From JAFGRR01 sp964563855 (GTDB taxonomy: Bacteria; Planctomycetota; Phycisphaerae; UBA1845; Fen-1342), in assembly GCA_964563855.1 (NCBI GenBank), contig CAZLYU010000008.1, positions 15,308 to 79,307 of the forward strand: DNA of 64,000 bases, in the 5' to 3' direction. Below the pieces are notes generated by a model. That model saw nothing but the letters and a program-made list of their open reading frames with translations. It was not told the origin of the DNA and ran no database searches. Shown here in pieces: positions 24,351 to 33,663 of the stretch (its first letter is position 1; the number at the start of each line of letters is the position of its first letter). Position numbers and translations under genes: made by a program.

Positions 24351-25439
24351 TTACCGCTGCGTGAAACCCGTGGCGATCGCGAACTCGCGCATCAGGGTGG
24401 TGAAGTAGTCGGTGGCGTCGAGCGGCGCCGTGAGTTGCAACACACGTTCTTCCGCCGTGAGCGGCGCTCCCCACGTGAACGTCATCGGGTCGAACATGAA
24501 GCGTTCATCGTCGGCCAGCGTCAGTTGGATGCGCCACGCGTCAAGCGTGCCGCTCAGATGGTCGACGTAGACCGGCGCGGGCGGCGCATCGGCGAAAGGC
24601 GGCGAGAAGTACGGCGGCGATTGCCCGCTCCGGCCGGATTCATCGGCGGCGTCGGTCGCGAAGGCGGCCATCTCCGTGCGGTCCGCGTCTTCGTTCTCCG
24701 CGATGAGTTCCGCCGCGAGGGCTTCCTGCTCGGCCGCGAGCCGCGCCACGACTCGTAGTTGCTCGCGAGCGGTCCGCATGTTGGGATCGAGTGCGAGGGC
24801 CTGATCGAGCGAACGCGTCGCCTCGGCGTACGCGCCGGCTTCGGTCTGGATGACGGCGAGGTTGTAGTACGCATCGGCGTCGCTGCCGACCATGCGGAAC
24901 TGATCCCAAGCGTCGACATAGCGCCCCAGCCGGGCGTAGACCACGCCGAGGTTCATCCGCGCCCGGCCGAAGTCGGGTTCGGCTTCGACGGCGGATTCGA
25001 GCGTGCGTGCGGCGCGTTCGTCGTCTTCCTGCAGGTAGAGCGAGAAGCCGAGGTTGTTGAGCAGATAGGGCTCGCCGGGTCGCTCGACGAGCGCGAGTTG
25101 GAACTGCTCGCTGGCTTCCGCGTGACGTCCCAACTTGTTGAGCGTGATGCCGAGCCGGTTGCGCGCCGCGGCAAAGCCGGGCGACAACTGCAAGGCCAAA
25201 CGATATTGCTCTTCGGCGGCGTCGAAGGCGCCCTGACGCTCGAGCAGATGCCCGTGCGCGAAGTAGGTGGACGCATCGATGCGCGGCTGCACACCGTCGC
25301 TGCCGAGTTTCGGTAGTTCGCCGGCGCTGCGCTGCGCGACCCCGTCGTTGTCGGAGCCTTTCTGGCAGCCGCTGACGCCGACCATGAGCAAGACGCCGGA
25401 AACGGCGCTGGCGATGAACCCAATCACAAGCCGTGGCAT
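24351..25439 (-). CDS. TPR-repeat lipoprotein
   Basis: 362 residues. The lipobox VSGC ends a signal peptide starting MPRLVIGFIASAVSG, so the mature protein should be anchored by a diacylglyceryl-Cys. Residues about 60-240 form TPR units (HGHLLERQGAFDAAEEQYRL, LGITLNKLGRHAEASEQFQ, LGFSLYLQEDDERAARTLES, LGVVYARLGRYVDAWDQFR). A Pro-rich linker and a C-terminal beta-rich domain of about 80 residues (WRIQLTLADDERFMFDPM) follow. AGGAG lies 8 bases before the ATG at 25439. It lies 13 bases after the other lipoprotein gene, indicating one operon. A role in pilus or outer-membrane assembly is possible but unproven. Confidence 0.82.
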   Translation of the reverse strand: MPRLVIGFIASAVSGVLLMVGVSGCQKGSDNDGVAQRSAGELPKLGSDGVQPRIDASTYFAHGHLLERQGAFDAAEEQYRLALQLSPGFAAARNRLGITLNKLGRHAEASEQFQLALVERPGEPYLLNNLGFSLYLQEDDERAARTLESAVEAEPDFGRARMNLGVVYARLGRYVDAWDQFRMVGSDADAYYNLAVIQTEAGAYAEATRSLDQALALDPNMRTAREQLRVVARLAAEQEALAAELIAENEDADRTEMAAFATDAADESGRSGQSPPYFSPPFADAPPAPVYVDHLSGTLDAWRIQLTLADDERFMFDPMTFTWGAPLTAEERVLQLTAPLDATDYFTTLMREFAIATGFTQR

Positions 25440-25452
25440 CGAAGGCTCCTGG

Positions 25453-25959
25453 TTACGGCAGAGGGGCGAGACTGGCTCCGCCGCCGGTGGCGTTCGGAGG
25501 CTGATACTGACCTTCATACTGTCGGATGAGGATGGCTTCCTGAGCGGACATTCCGTCGGAGCCGGCGATGTCTTGACGGACGATCTCGGTGGTCGTGTCG
25601 ACGCCGCAGTCGGCGAGGAGCGCGACGACGGTGTCGGCGCGACGGGCCATGAGGTCGTCGTCGGCCTGATCGCCGGTGAGGCGGACGACGCCGCCGTACG
25701 CGTGCATCAGTCGCGCGAGTCGAATGACGCGTTGTTCGCCGGCGGGCGTGAGCATGCTGCGGTGCGGAAGGAAGTGATGCGGCGCGACGCTCATATCGGC
25801 GAGCAGGGCCGCTTCGGTCATTTCGTCGAAGGTATAACGAAATTCACCGGGTTCGCGCCCGTCGACCAAATCGGGTTCGGGCGGCGCGTTTCGGGTGCTG
25901 TTGCAGGCTGGCGCCAGCAGGGCCAGCGACACAAGCAAGGCGAACGGCAACGCTCTCAT
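25453..25959 (-). CDS. Lipoprotein, unknown, first gene of lipoprotein pair
   Basis: 168 residues. The signal peptide MRALPFALLVSLALLAPAC ends in a lipobox Cys. The mature part includes RLARLMHAYGGVVRLTG and ARRADTVVALLADCGVD, which recall the alpha/beta pattern of OmpA-like C-terminal domains where residues repeat as RAxxVxxxLxxxGV. The key peptidoglycan-binding residues are not clear, so this is only a suggestion. The ATG at 25959 with upstream GGAG fits the signal peptide better than the longer frame to 26001. It is followed 13 bases later by the TPR lipoprotein. Confidence 0.75.
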   Translation of the reverse strand: MRALPFALLVSLALLAPACNSTRNAPPEPDLVDGREPGEFRYTFDEMTEAALLADMSVAPHHFLPHRSMLTPAGEQRVIRLARLMHAYGGVVRLTGDQADDDLMARRADTVVALLADCGVDTTTEIVRQDIAGSDGMSAQEAILIRQYEGQYQPPNATGGGASLAPLP

Positions 25960-26146
25960 GAGGACGAGTCTCCAAGCTGAGTCAAGCGACAGCGCCGACA
26001 ATCCCTCCCATCGGTTGTGGGCGGCGGGGGCCTGAAATTAGCGGCGGCGACAGTTCTCGATGAATGGAGCGCGGGCCCGCGGTCTGACCGAAAGCGACGG
26101 GCGGGCGTTCGGTGCGCGTCCGCATCGTGACTTACAATCGCCGACC

Positions 26147-27634
26147 ATGCATGCGGCGCGATGGATCAGTTTCTCGACGTTGGCTTTCACGATGTACGCC
26201 GCGCTCGCGACGTGCGTCGGATTTGCGTGGTTTTGGCGCAGCGACGCGTATGTTGCGCAGTGCACGCGGGTGCTCGAGACCGCGTTGGGCCTGCCGGCTC
26301 AAATCGGCGGAGCGTCCCCGCGCTCGCTCAAAGCGCACCTCTTTCACGATGTCGTCGTCTGGACCGCGGAGCGCAGCGCCATCGCGATGCAGTGTGAAGA
26401 AGCGCTCGTCCGCTATACAACCGGAACGGCGTACGAGCTTGAATTGCGCGGCGGACGCTGCGAGATCTCGCCGCGCACGTGGTTGCGGCCCGACTACCGG
26501 GGGCTGCTCGAGCAAAGTTTGCGTCCCGGCTTTGATCCACTGGGGCCGGAACGCGTCGTGGTGCGCAACATGCGCCTCGAACTGCGGGCCGGTGGAATCC
26601 GGCTCGACCTGCCCGAAACCGCTGGCGAAGTGCGTTTTGGCGCTGACGGACGCGGCGACGCCACACTCTACTGCGGCGCGTTGAATGGTCGTCGGCTCGA
26701 CCCCCCGATCCAACTGCGGGCGGCGTTCGCGGCGGCTGCGAACGGGGTGCGAATCGATGACGTCACCCTCACCATTCCACCGGCGCCGCTGGCGGATCTC
26801 GACCTGGGCGAGCTCGTGAGCACACCGCTGACGACCGGCATGTTCGCCGGGAGCGTGGTGTATCGTGAGACCGACCTCGGCGACGTCATCGTGATGAGCG
26901 GGCTGGCGAGCGACGTCGATCTCTGCGAGCTCACGACGGGCCGGCTGCCGCAGCCGTGGATTGGCCGCTGCGCAGAGCTCCATCTGCAGGAACTGCGCTT
27001 CGTGAACGGCGCGTTCGCCGCGGCGCGGTTCAGCGGGGTGATCACCAACCTGGAGCTCGACGGTCCGTTGACGCTGGCGGGTCTGCCGCAGAGCGGGGCC
27101 AGCGCGTTGCTGCGGGTGCGCGTCGCCGAGCTATCCCCGTCGGGAATTGACCTGTTGGGCGCGTCGGCGGCTTGCCAGGGATTCGATCTCGGTCAGTTTA
27201 GCGCCGGCTTCGAAGCGGGCGGTCTGAGCGGCGTGGCTGACATCGCGGTCGACGATCTGGTCGTGACGCGCAATCGGCTCGTTCAGGCGCGGGCGGCGGT
27301 GACCGTGCGTGATGAACCGGCGGAAGCAAGTTATATCGAGCGCGGATTGTTGCGCGATTTGCTGCGCCGCGGTCTGGGGCTCGCACTGCCCGACGCGTTG
27401 ATCGCGTGGCTGCCCGAGGAGGTGCTCTTCTCCGATGTCGACTTCAGCATCGACGTTGACAACGAAGTGCTGCGTTTGACGCCGCGGCAGCGTGAGAACG
27501 GATTGTTGCGGCTGCATGTGGCGGGCGGCTTGTGGCCGGTGCAGCCGCCCCGTGGTCCGCTGCATCTCGGCGTGTGGCTGGACGCGGCCCGTGCCGAGCT
27601 GGCGGAGAAACTGCAGATGGACCAGCAGCGCTGA
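26147..27634 (+). CDS. AsmA-like membrane-anchored periplasmic protein
   Basis: 495 residues. One N-terminal helix (ISFSTLAFTMYAALATCVGF) anchors a long beta-rich region with no Cys-metal or enzymatic motif. Repeated short beta segments (RVVVRNMRLELRAGGIRLDL, DVTLTIPPAPLADLDLG, GVADIAVDDLVVTRNRL) and a closing amphipathic region resemble AsmA/TamB-type proteins that move lipids or help outer-membrane assembly, but the match is structural impression only. The start codon of the histidine kinase overlaps its stop as TGATG, so both are coupled; it could modulate or sense for the kinase. Confidence 0.7.
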   Translation: MHAARWISFSTLAFTMYAALATCVGFAWFWRSDAYVAQCTRVLETALGLPAQIGGASPRSLKAHLFHDVVVWTAERSAIAMQCEEALVRYTTGTAYELELRGGRCEISPRTWLRPDYRGLLEQSLRPGFDPLGPERVVVRNMRLELRAGGIRLDLPETAGEVRFGADGRGDATLYCGALNGRRLDPPIQLRAAFAAAANGVRIDDVTLTIPPAPLADLDLGELVSTPLTTGMFAGSVVYRETDLGDVIVMSGLASDVDLCELTTGRLPQPWIGRCAELHLQELRFVNGAFAAARFSGVITNLELDGPLTLAGLPQSGASALLRVRVAELSPSGIDLLGASAACQGFDLGQFSAGFEAGGLSGVADIAVDDLVVTRNRLVQARAAVTVRDEPAEASYIERGLLRDLLRRGLGLALPDALIAWLPEEVLFSDVDFSIDVDNEVLRLTPRQRENGLLRLHVAGGLWPVQPPRGPLHLGVWLDAARAELAEKLQMDQQR

Positions 27635-29568
27635 TGGCCCGGCTCGACCGCGCACTGCCAACCTTTGCGGTCATCCTGAGCCTGGCGCTCACCACGCTCA
27701 CGGTGACGGCGATTTTCTTGCAGGGTCGCACGCTGGAAGCGCGCGAGCGGCAGCAATTGCGCGACGAGGCGGCCCGATTCGCCGCGGTTCGCGAGCAACG
27801 GCTGACGTCGGACATTGAACGCTGGTTGCGAGATGTCCGGGCGATCGCCGACTTGGGCGCCGGCGGTGTGGAGCGGTGGTTGCTGACGCATCCCTACTTT
27901 CGGCTCGCCGCGCTGCGCCTTGACGAGGTGACCACGCTGCTGCCGCGACAACCGTTGTTGACCGGCGGCGAGTGGGGGCCGCTGCGCGTGCTCCCAGAGG
28001 CGCCGTCGAACCCGATCGAAGCTGAGTCGTTTTATGAGCAGCATGCCGACTCGGCGGATCCGCGCGAACGCTACGCCGCGCTCGTGGGGCTCGCGGCGGG
28101 GCAGGCGCAGCGCGGCTCTCCGAACCTCGCGGCGCGGCACTACGGCTTGGCGGCGGACGCGCTGGCGGAGCGGGGGATCCAGGCGACTTTCGGACCGCGC
28201 CTGGCGGCGATGGACGTGCTGATTTCCGCGGACGACTACGGCGAGGCGGGCGGGGTCTTGCAGCAATTGCTGAGTGAACTGGAAGCGGCGCCGCCTGGCC
28301 TGGTTTCGGCGGCGGAGATCGAACTAGTGCGTCGTCGGCTCGAAACGCTGCCGGCGGACGTGCGACCGGTTGAAGCGGAGCAGCGTTTGGACCGTGCGGC
28401 ACGCGCGGCTGGATTGCGGAGTGCGTTGCCAGCGCTCGGACGGATGACGCGCGAAGCGACCAACGAACTTCGCCTCCGATCGGTTGACGTCGGCGGGTCG
28501 CGGCTTGCGATCGCGATGCGATCGATCGATGGACTCGGCTCGCTGGTGTTGGCGGCTCCGCTGAGCAAGCTGGTGCGCGGCTACTGGCGGGGCGATGCCG
28601 CGCCCGGGGGCTGGATTGTCGCGCCGGTGGATGCTCCTGGGGCGGGACCGGTGCGTCATGCGCTCTCGGCGGCGTTCGATGGCTACGAGCTGCGTCCGTC
28701 GGAGCTGGCGCAAGCGCGTTTGCGGCAGAAGGCGCGGCAACGGTTGATCATGCTGATCGCGGTGACGTTGGGAGCGGCGGCGGCCTGGAGCGTGGTGATC
28801 TGGATGCTCATGCGAGCGCTGGCGCATCAGCGTGAGTTGATGAACATGCAGCGCCGCTTCGTCGCCGATGTGAGTCACGAGCTCAAGACGCCGCTGGCGC
28901 TGATTCGGCTGCATGCCGAGACGCTGGCGGAAGGGCGCGTGCGGAGTGCGGAACGCGCGCAGCAGTACCATCGCACGATTACGCGTGAGAGCGAACGGCT
29001 GACGATGTTGCTGGACAACATTCTCGACTTCAGCCGCATTGAACTCGGGCGCAAGGCGTACGCCTTCGCACCGTGTGATTTGTCGGCGGTGTGTGAGCAG
29101 GCGTGGGCGCTGTTCTTGCCGCGGTTCAAGGAAGACGGTTTCTCCGCCGAGCTGTCGATCTCGGACGACTTGCCGATCGTGGTCGCCGACGAGCAAGCAA
29201 TCAGCCAGGTGGTGGTGAACTTGTTGCAGAACGCCTATCGCTACGCCGATCGCAATCGTTTCGTGCGACTCGCGGCGGGCGGGGTGGGCGACAAGGTGGT
29301 GATCACCGTCGAAGACCGCGGCATCGGCATGTCGCGATCGCAAACCCGGCGGATCGGTGCGAGCTTTGAGCGCGGGCAGGATGCGCGTGTTCGACGCACG
29401 CGCGGCGCGGGGCTGGGGCTCGCGATCGTCAAACATATTGTCGCGGCTCACCAGGGAGCGCTCGACGTCAACTCGATTCCGAACGAGGGGAGCACGTTCG
29501 TGGTGCGGCTGCCCGTCGCCGGACCGCAACTCGCGGAGCGCGGTGCGCGGCGACGCGAGTCCAGCTAG
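27634..29568 (+). CDS. Sensor histidine kinase with large extracytoplasmic domain
   Basis: 644 residues. An N-terminal helix (TFAVILSLALTTLTVTAIFL) and a second helix near 370 (LIMLIAVTLGAAAAWSVVIW) bracket a sensor domain of about 330 residues. The H-box is FVADVSHELKTPLALIRLHA with phospho-acceptor H415; the N-box VVVNLLQNAYRYADRN, G1 VEDRGIGMS and G2 GAGLGLAIVKHIV complete a HATPase. The first 200 residues of the sensor domain include short helical TPR-like units (AGQAQRGSPNLAARHYGLAA). The ATG overlaps the stop of the preceding gene as TGATG. No response regulator adjoins it; the closest in the window is at 44742. Confidence 0.92.
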   Translation: MARLDRALPTFAVILSLALTTLTVTAIFLQGRTLEARERQQLRDEAARFAAVREQRLTSDIERWLRDVRAIADLGAGGVERWLLTHPYFRLAALRLDEVTTLLPRQPLLTGGEWGPLRVLPEAPSNPIEAESFYEQHADSADPRERYAALVGLAAGQAQRGSPNLAARHYGLAADALAERGIQATFGPRLAAMDVLISADDYGEAGGVLQQLLSELEAAPPGLVSAAEIELVRRRLETLPADVRPVEAEQRLDRAARAAGLRSALPALGRMTREATNELRLRSVDVGGSRLAIAMRSIDGLGSLVLAAPLSKLVRGYWRGDAAPGGWIVAPVDAPGAGPVRHALSAAFDGYELRPSELAQARLRQKARQRLIMLIAVTLGAAAAWSVVIWMLMRALAHQRELMNMQRRFVADVSHELKTPLALIRLHAETLAEGRVRSAERAQQYHRTITRESERLTMLLDNILDFSRIELGRKAYAFAPCDLSAVCEQAWALFLPRFKEDGFSAELSISDDLPIVVADEQAISQVVVNLLQNAYRYADRNRFVRLAAGGVGDKVVITVEDRGIGMSRSQTRRIGASFERGQDARVRRTRGAGLGLAIVKHIVAAHQGALDVNSIPNEGSTFVVRLPVAGPQLAERGARRRESS

Positions 29569-29638
29569 CGTGGTGATTGGCATCGCCGCGGCGCACGGGG
29601 GTTGTTCGTGAACGCTGAACGGTCGGCGCCGGCCAACC

Positions 29639-29815
29639 CTACTTGCCGGCGGCTGGGTCCGACTGCTCGGCGAGATAGTGTTTGAATTCGCCCATCTTGT
29701 AGCTGATAAAGCAGAAGGCGTGATGCAACGCCTGATACTCGATATCCGCTTTGTCGTCCTCGGCTTCGTGGCGCAGCTCGTTCAGCTTGGCGAGAATCTG
29801 TTCAACGGTAGGCAT
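29639..29815 (-). CDS. Small conserved hypothetical protein
   Basis: 58 residues, helical, soluble: MPTVEQILAKLNELRHEA, then a Tyr/His/Phe-rich middle (YQALHHAFCFISYKMGEF) and a short tail. The ATG at 29815 with upstream GGAT at 8 bases is preferred over a TTG at 29827. Its length, gentle hydrophobic periodicity and codon use look like a real gene. I do not recognise a function. It lies 42 bases after the DUF4159 gene on the same strand, so it may be in its operon. Confidence 0.65.
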   Translation of the reverse strand: MPTVEQILAKLNELRHEAEDDKADIEYQALHHAFCFISYKMGEFKHYLAEQSDPAAGK

Positions 29816-29857
29816 GTGCTCATCCAACGGGGTGAAGTTCCAATGGCCGGGCGGGAT

Positions 29858-32341
29858 TCACTCGGTCGCGACGCGGGCCTTGTCTGCGAGCGGCAGTTGA
29901 GCATAGAGCACCAGATTGCGCGCGAGGTCCAGCGTCGTCTGGTCATCGTAGCCCACGTTCCCGAAGACGGGTGCGCCGATCAAGCCGACGCTGAGATCGA
30001 GTGGCGAGAGGATGACCGGATAGCGCGTCGCGAGGCGAAAGCCCAACAAGCGCGGATAGGGGCGTCCGAGCGAGACACGCCGCGCCGCGCGCCGGTAGCC
30101 GACTGGCCGCACGTCGACGCCGCCGCGAAGCCCCTCGCCGGTGATCAATCCCGACCCTTCGGGAATGGGAACCGGGCTGGTGCGCAAGATCTCGGAGACT
30201 TCTGAAGACAGCGACTCGGTGAACGCCTGCGATCCGCCCGCCGCATCGGCCAGCAGTGTGCCGCCGCGCGTCAGGAATCGTCTCAGTCCTTCGCGTTCGT
30301 CCTCTGAGAGGGTGAGTTCGCCGTCGCCGGTGATGTGGGCGACGTCGTGCTCTTGCAATTCGGCGGCATCGAGCCGCACGCCGTTGATGACTTCGGCCAC
30401 GATTCCGGTTTGATTGCGCAGATGCGCCGCGAATCGCCGCCAGCCCGCGGGCTCCGGATCCCAATCGCCGTCGTGTCGAATGCGAACGATGCTCGTCCGT
30501 CCGCGGATCGGTGTAGCGGAATCGTCCAGCGCAACGCGGTTGAGTCGATTGCCTTGCGGGGTGATGTCGGTGGCGTAGAGGAAGAGGTTGACGCCGAGCT
30601 CGAAGTCATCCGCTCGTGATCGCGGCCGATAGCGATGCCACGACTCGGCAATATCGCGCTCGGCGATCATCATGAGCGATCGTCGGCCGTTGCTCACCTC
30701 GCGCAGGGGGGGCGGGTCGTCGAGTTGGGTGCGCGTGGCGCTGGTCAGCACCGGATGATCGCTCGGCATGGGTTGCAGGGGGAGCTGGGGAAAGAGCCGC
30801 GCGGCCAGCGCCTCCATGCTCGTTGTGAACGCGTCGCCGCCCTCGGCCGGGACGGTGAAGATGAGCCCGCCGCGGTCGACGTAGGCCCGCAGACGAGCGA
30901 CGTCGTTGTCAGAGAATTCCCAGGCGCGTGAGCCGCTGAGATAGAGCACCGGCGCTTCGAGCAGGTCGGCGAGTGATCCATCAAGCCGAACGATCTGCCA
31001 GTTCAGCAAACGCTCGAGGCTGCCCTGGGTATAACGAACCAGACCCGCGACGTCGCGCATTTGCAGGTTCCAATCCTGTTCGAGCGGGGGTGGCGGATTG
31101 CGCGGTTGTCGGCGTCGCAGTTCGCGGCGTGGACGGCTGTCGCGGTCGGGTTGCCGACGCGTCGCTCGGCCGCGATCCGCATCCTGCGCCCAGCCTTCGC
31201 CGATGATCTCGCTCGCTTGCTCGCCGCCCGCGTCGTCTGCAAAGCTCGACCCGGCGGGCGGCACGTACTGCAGTTTGTTGAACATGAGCGGCGCTCGCCC
31301 ATGACACAGGAACATGACGGCGAAGGTGGTGTTCCGCAGCGTCGACATCGAGAAGCCGCCGCTGCCCGCGCCGGGCCATGCGCCGTCGGCCTGCTGATCG
31401 TTGAGCAAGGCGGCTGACCCGGCGCGGAACCAGTCACGCCCGCGAAAGTACTTATAGCCGCAGGCCCGACCGACGCGTTCCACGCCGTAGAGGTAGTAAT
31501 AGCGCCAGCGATCTTCGCCGTGCGGATTCTCGGTCGTAAACTCGCGGCCCATCCAATCGAGCCCGCGCTCGATGGCGGCCAAGACCGTGTCGCGCTCGTC
31601 GCGGCGATCGAGGTAATAGCGATCGAGTGCGACGAAGAGGGTTGCGAGTCCGGCGGCGGTCATCGAGCCGGTGCTGCGGCCTGAGCCGGTGTACGACCAG
31701 CCGCCGTCGCCGTTCTGATCTTCGAGCCAGTGGCCGCCAACGAGCTGCCAGTAATGCCCAGGCACATTGAAGGCGTATTCAGACGCCATCCACATGCCGA
31801 GCACGCCGTACTGGCTGTTTGAGTTGTCGTAGCGGCCGCTGGGCGCTTTGTAGTCGTAGGCGCCGGCGTGGGGGCTGCCGGCGGGGTGCACGTTGGACTG
31901 CAGCCAATCCACGTCGCGTCGCAGCGCGGACCGGTAGGTTGGGCCGTCGACCAGTGCGAGTACGTGAGCGCGGGTGCCGATCGTGTAGGTGTCTGACAGG
32001 CTGGCTTCGCTCAACCAGCGGATGCTCTCACGCATCTCGTCTTGGCGCGGCGACTCTCCGGCGTAGAGCAAGGCGAGCAACGCGAGTCCCGTGTCGCCGC
32101 CGTAAAAGCGCGTGTCGGCGCTATCGTCGCGCTCCCAATGTCCCTGCGGTCCGCGTTGGCGCTTGATCCAGGCGACGGCGCGGTCGACCGCGCCGTCGAC
32201 GGCGTCGCCGGTGACGCGCTCCGGCGTCAGATCGGCGGGGAAAGCGTTGGGCGCGGCGAGCAAGCCGACTAAAATACAGACTAAGTGTGCGACGTTTGAC
32301 CGCGCGTCAGGTCGCACATAGAGTGTCGCCGCTTCACGCAT
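29858..32341 (-). CDS. Secreted DUF4159 protein with prenyltransferase/terpene-cyclase-like repeats
   Basis: 827 residues. A signal peptide (LVCILVGLLAAPNAFPA) is followed by an alpha-helical barrel-like region (residues about 50-370) with squalene-cyclase/prenyltransferase type units: AVAWIKRQRGPQGHWE, GLALLALLYAG, GWSYTGSGRSTGSMTAAGL and QADGAWPG. A low-complexity Arg/Asp-rich linker (about 395-420) leads to a C-terminal DUF4159 region (YLSGSRAWEFSDNDVARLRA, FELGVNLFLYATD). Planctomycetes carry several such proteins of unknown function. The first codon could be GTG 32344. It diverges from the kinase gene across only 36 bases. Confidence 0.85.
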   Translation of the reverse strand: MREAATLYVRPDARSNVAHLVCILVGLLAAPNAFPADLTPERVTGDAVDGAVDRAVAWIKRQRGPQGHWERDDSADTRFYGGDTGLALLALLYAGESPRQDEMRESIRWLSEASLSDTYTIGTRAHVLALVDGPTYRSALRRDVDWLQSNVHPAGSPHAGAYDYKAPSGRYDNSNSQYGVLGMWMASEYAFNVPGHYWQLVGGHWLEDQNGDGGWSYTGSGRSTGSMTAAGLATLFVALDRYYLDRRDERDTVLAAIERGLDWMGREFTTENPHGEDRWRYYYLYGVERVGRACGYKYFRGRDWFRAGSAALLNDQQADGAWPGAGSGGFSMSTLRNTTFAVMFLCHGRAPLMFNKLQYVPPAGSSFADDAGGEQASEIIGEGWAQDADRGRATRRQPDRDSRPRRELRRRQPRNPPPPLEQDWNLQMRDVAGLVRYTQGSLERLLNWQIVRLDGSLADLLEAPVLYLSGSRAWEFSDNDVARLRAYVDRGGLIFTVPAEGGDAFTTSMEALAARLFPQLPLQPMPSDHPVLTSATRTQLDDPPPLREVSNGRRSLMMIAERDIAESWHRYRPRSRADDFELGVNLFLYATDITPQGNRLNRVALDDSATPIRGRTSIVRIRHDGDWDPEPAGWRRFAAHLRNQTGIVAEVINGVRLDAAELQEHDVAHITGDGELTLSEDEREGLRRFLTRGGTLLADAAGGSQAFTESLSSEVSEILRTSPVPIPEGSGLITGEGLRGGVDVRPVGYRRAARRVSLGRPYPRLLGFRLATRYPVILSPLDLSVGLIGAPVFGNVGYDDQTTLDLARNLVLYAQLPLADKARVATE

Positions 32342-32364
32342 CACAGCATTGATCCTACGACGTC

Positions 32365-32380
32365 GGGAGGCGTCCCCTTG
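32365..32380 (+). promoter_or_regulatory. Ribosome site that fixes a TTG start for the kinase
   Basis: GGGAGG at 32365-32370 sits 7 bases before the TTG at 32378. The first in-frame ATG (32390) would be 19 bases away, too far for this site. TTG is therefore the better start. Confidence 0.6.
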
Positions 32381-33601
32381 GCGGACTCAATGGAAGATAC
32401 CGTGCTCGCGCGCGTGGTGGTAGAGCGCAACCTCGTCACCTCGGGCGAGATCCGAGTCGCCCAAGACTATCAGAAGGACAAAGCCGGCGAAGGCCACGCG
32501 CGAGCGCTCGGGGACATTCTGGTCGACCTCGGCTTCATGACGCGCACGCAGCTCGGTCGCGTGATGGGCGCCAGCGAAGACTCCGGCGGCCGCCCCGCGC
32601 AGCAGTTCGCGGGCTATCAGGTGCAGCGGAAGGTTGGGGCGGGGGCGATGGCGGTCGTGTACCGCGCGAAGCAGTTGAGCCTTGATCGCACGGTCGCGAT
32701 CAAGATCCTGCCTCGACGGCTGAGCAAGAACGCTGACTTCGTCGAGCGGTTCTATCGCGAGGGTCGCGCCGCCGCCGCGTTGAATCACAACAACATCGTG
32801 CAGGCGATCGACGTCGGCGAGTCGGGCGGCTTGCACTACTTCGTGATGGAGTTCGTCGAAGGCTGCACGGTGTACGACGAGCTCGCCGAAGGCAAGGTGT
32901 ACAACGAGCGCGAGGCGATCCACATCGTCGCGCAGATTGGCGAAGCGCTGCTGCACGCTCATGAGCGCGGCTTCATTCACCGCGATGTGAAGCCGAAGAA
33001 CATCATGCTGACCAAGGAGCGCGTCGCGAAGCTGGCCGATATGGGTCTGGCACGCGAAGCTTCCGATCTGGAAGCCGCCATGGCCGAAGCGGGCCGCGCC
33101 TATGGCACGCCTTACTACATCAGCCCGGAGCAGGTGCGCGGCGAGGTGAACATCGACCACCGCGCCGATATCTATTCGCTGGGGGCCACCTTCTATCACA
33201 TGGTGACGGGCCGCGTTCCGTTCGACGCGCCCAATCCGTCCGCCGTGATGCACAAACACCTACGCGAAGATCTGACGCCCCCGGACCACATCAATATGAA
33301 GCTGACGTCGGGTTGCGGCGCGATGATCGAGATGATGATGGCCAAGGACGCCGACGATCGCTACGCGTCTTGCCGCGAGTTGCTCGAAGACCTGCGTTTG
33401 CTCAACACCGGCGCGGCCCCGCGCTATGCGAGCCAGCGCATCGACGAGGATTCGCTCGAAAGCCTCGCGGCCGGCGACGCGGTGCAACACGCGCCCCGAG
33501 CCGCCGACGGAGCGATGAACCCGCTGCTGATCATGGTGATCGTGCTGGGTTCGCTGCTCGCGATTGCGCTAGTGATCATTCTGGTTCTGGTTGTGTCATA
33601 G
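32378..33601 (+). CDS. Hanks-type serine/threonine protein kinase with N-terminal MshEN-like domain
   Basis: 407 residues. Residues 5-65 (ARVVVERNLVTSGEIRVAQD, GDILVDLGFMTRTQLGRVM) resemble the helical MshEN/GspE N-terminal domain that binds cyclic-di-GMP in other proteins; this is suggestive only. The kinase core spans about 78-340: glycine loop GAGAMAVVY (87-95), ATP Lys K109, catalytic HRDVKPKN (201-208) and a DMG rather than DFG metal motif at D221, then GTPYYISPEQVRG and DIYSLGATFYHMVTG. Residues about 380-407 are a C-terminal membrane helix, placing the kinase domain in the cytosol. The start is TTG. No PASTA or WD domain was seen. Confidence 0.93.
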   Translation: MADSMEDTVLARVVVERNLVTSGEIRVAQDYQKDKAGEGHARALGDILVDLGFMTRTQLGRVMGASEDSGGRPAQQFAGYQVQRKVGAGAMAVVYRAKQLSLDRTVAIKILPRRLSKNADFVERFYREGRAAAALNHNNIVQAIDVGESGGLHYFVMEFVEGCTVYDELAEGKVYNEREAIHIVAQIGEALLHAHERGFIHRDVKPKNIMLTKERVAKLADMGLAREASDLEAAMAEAGRAYGTPYYISPEQVRGEVNIDHRADIYSLGATFYHMVTGRVPFDAPNPSAVMHKHLREDLTPPDHINMKLTSGCGAMIEMMMAKDADDRYASCRELLEDLRLLNTGAAPRYASQRIDEDSLESLAAGDAVQHAPRAADGAMNPLLIMVIVLGSLLAIALVIILVLVVS

Positions 33602-33663
33602 CGCGAAGCACACGACGGCGCACGCCGCGCGGGGATCGGTGCAACGATTGCTACGCATGCGCA

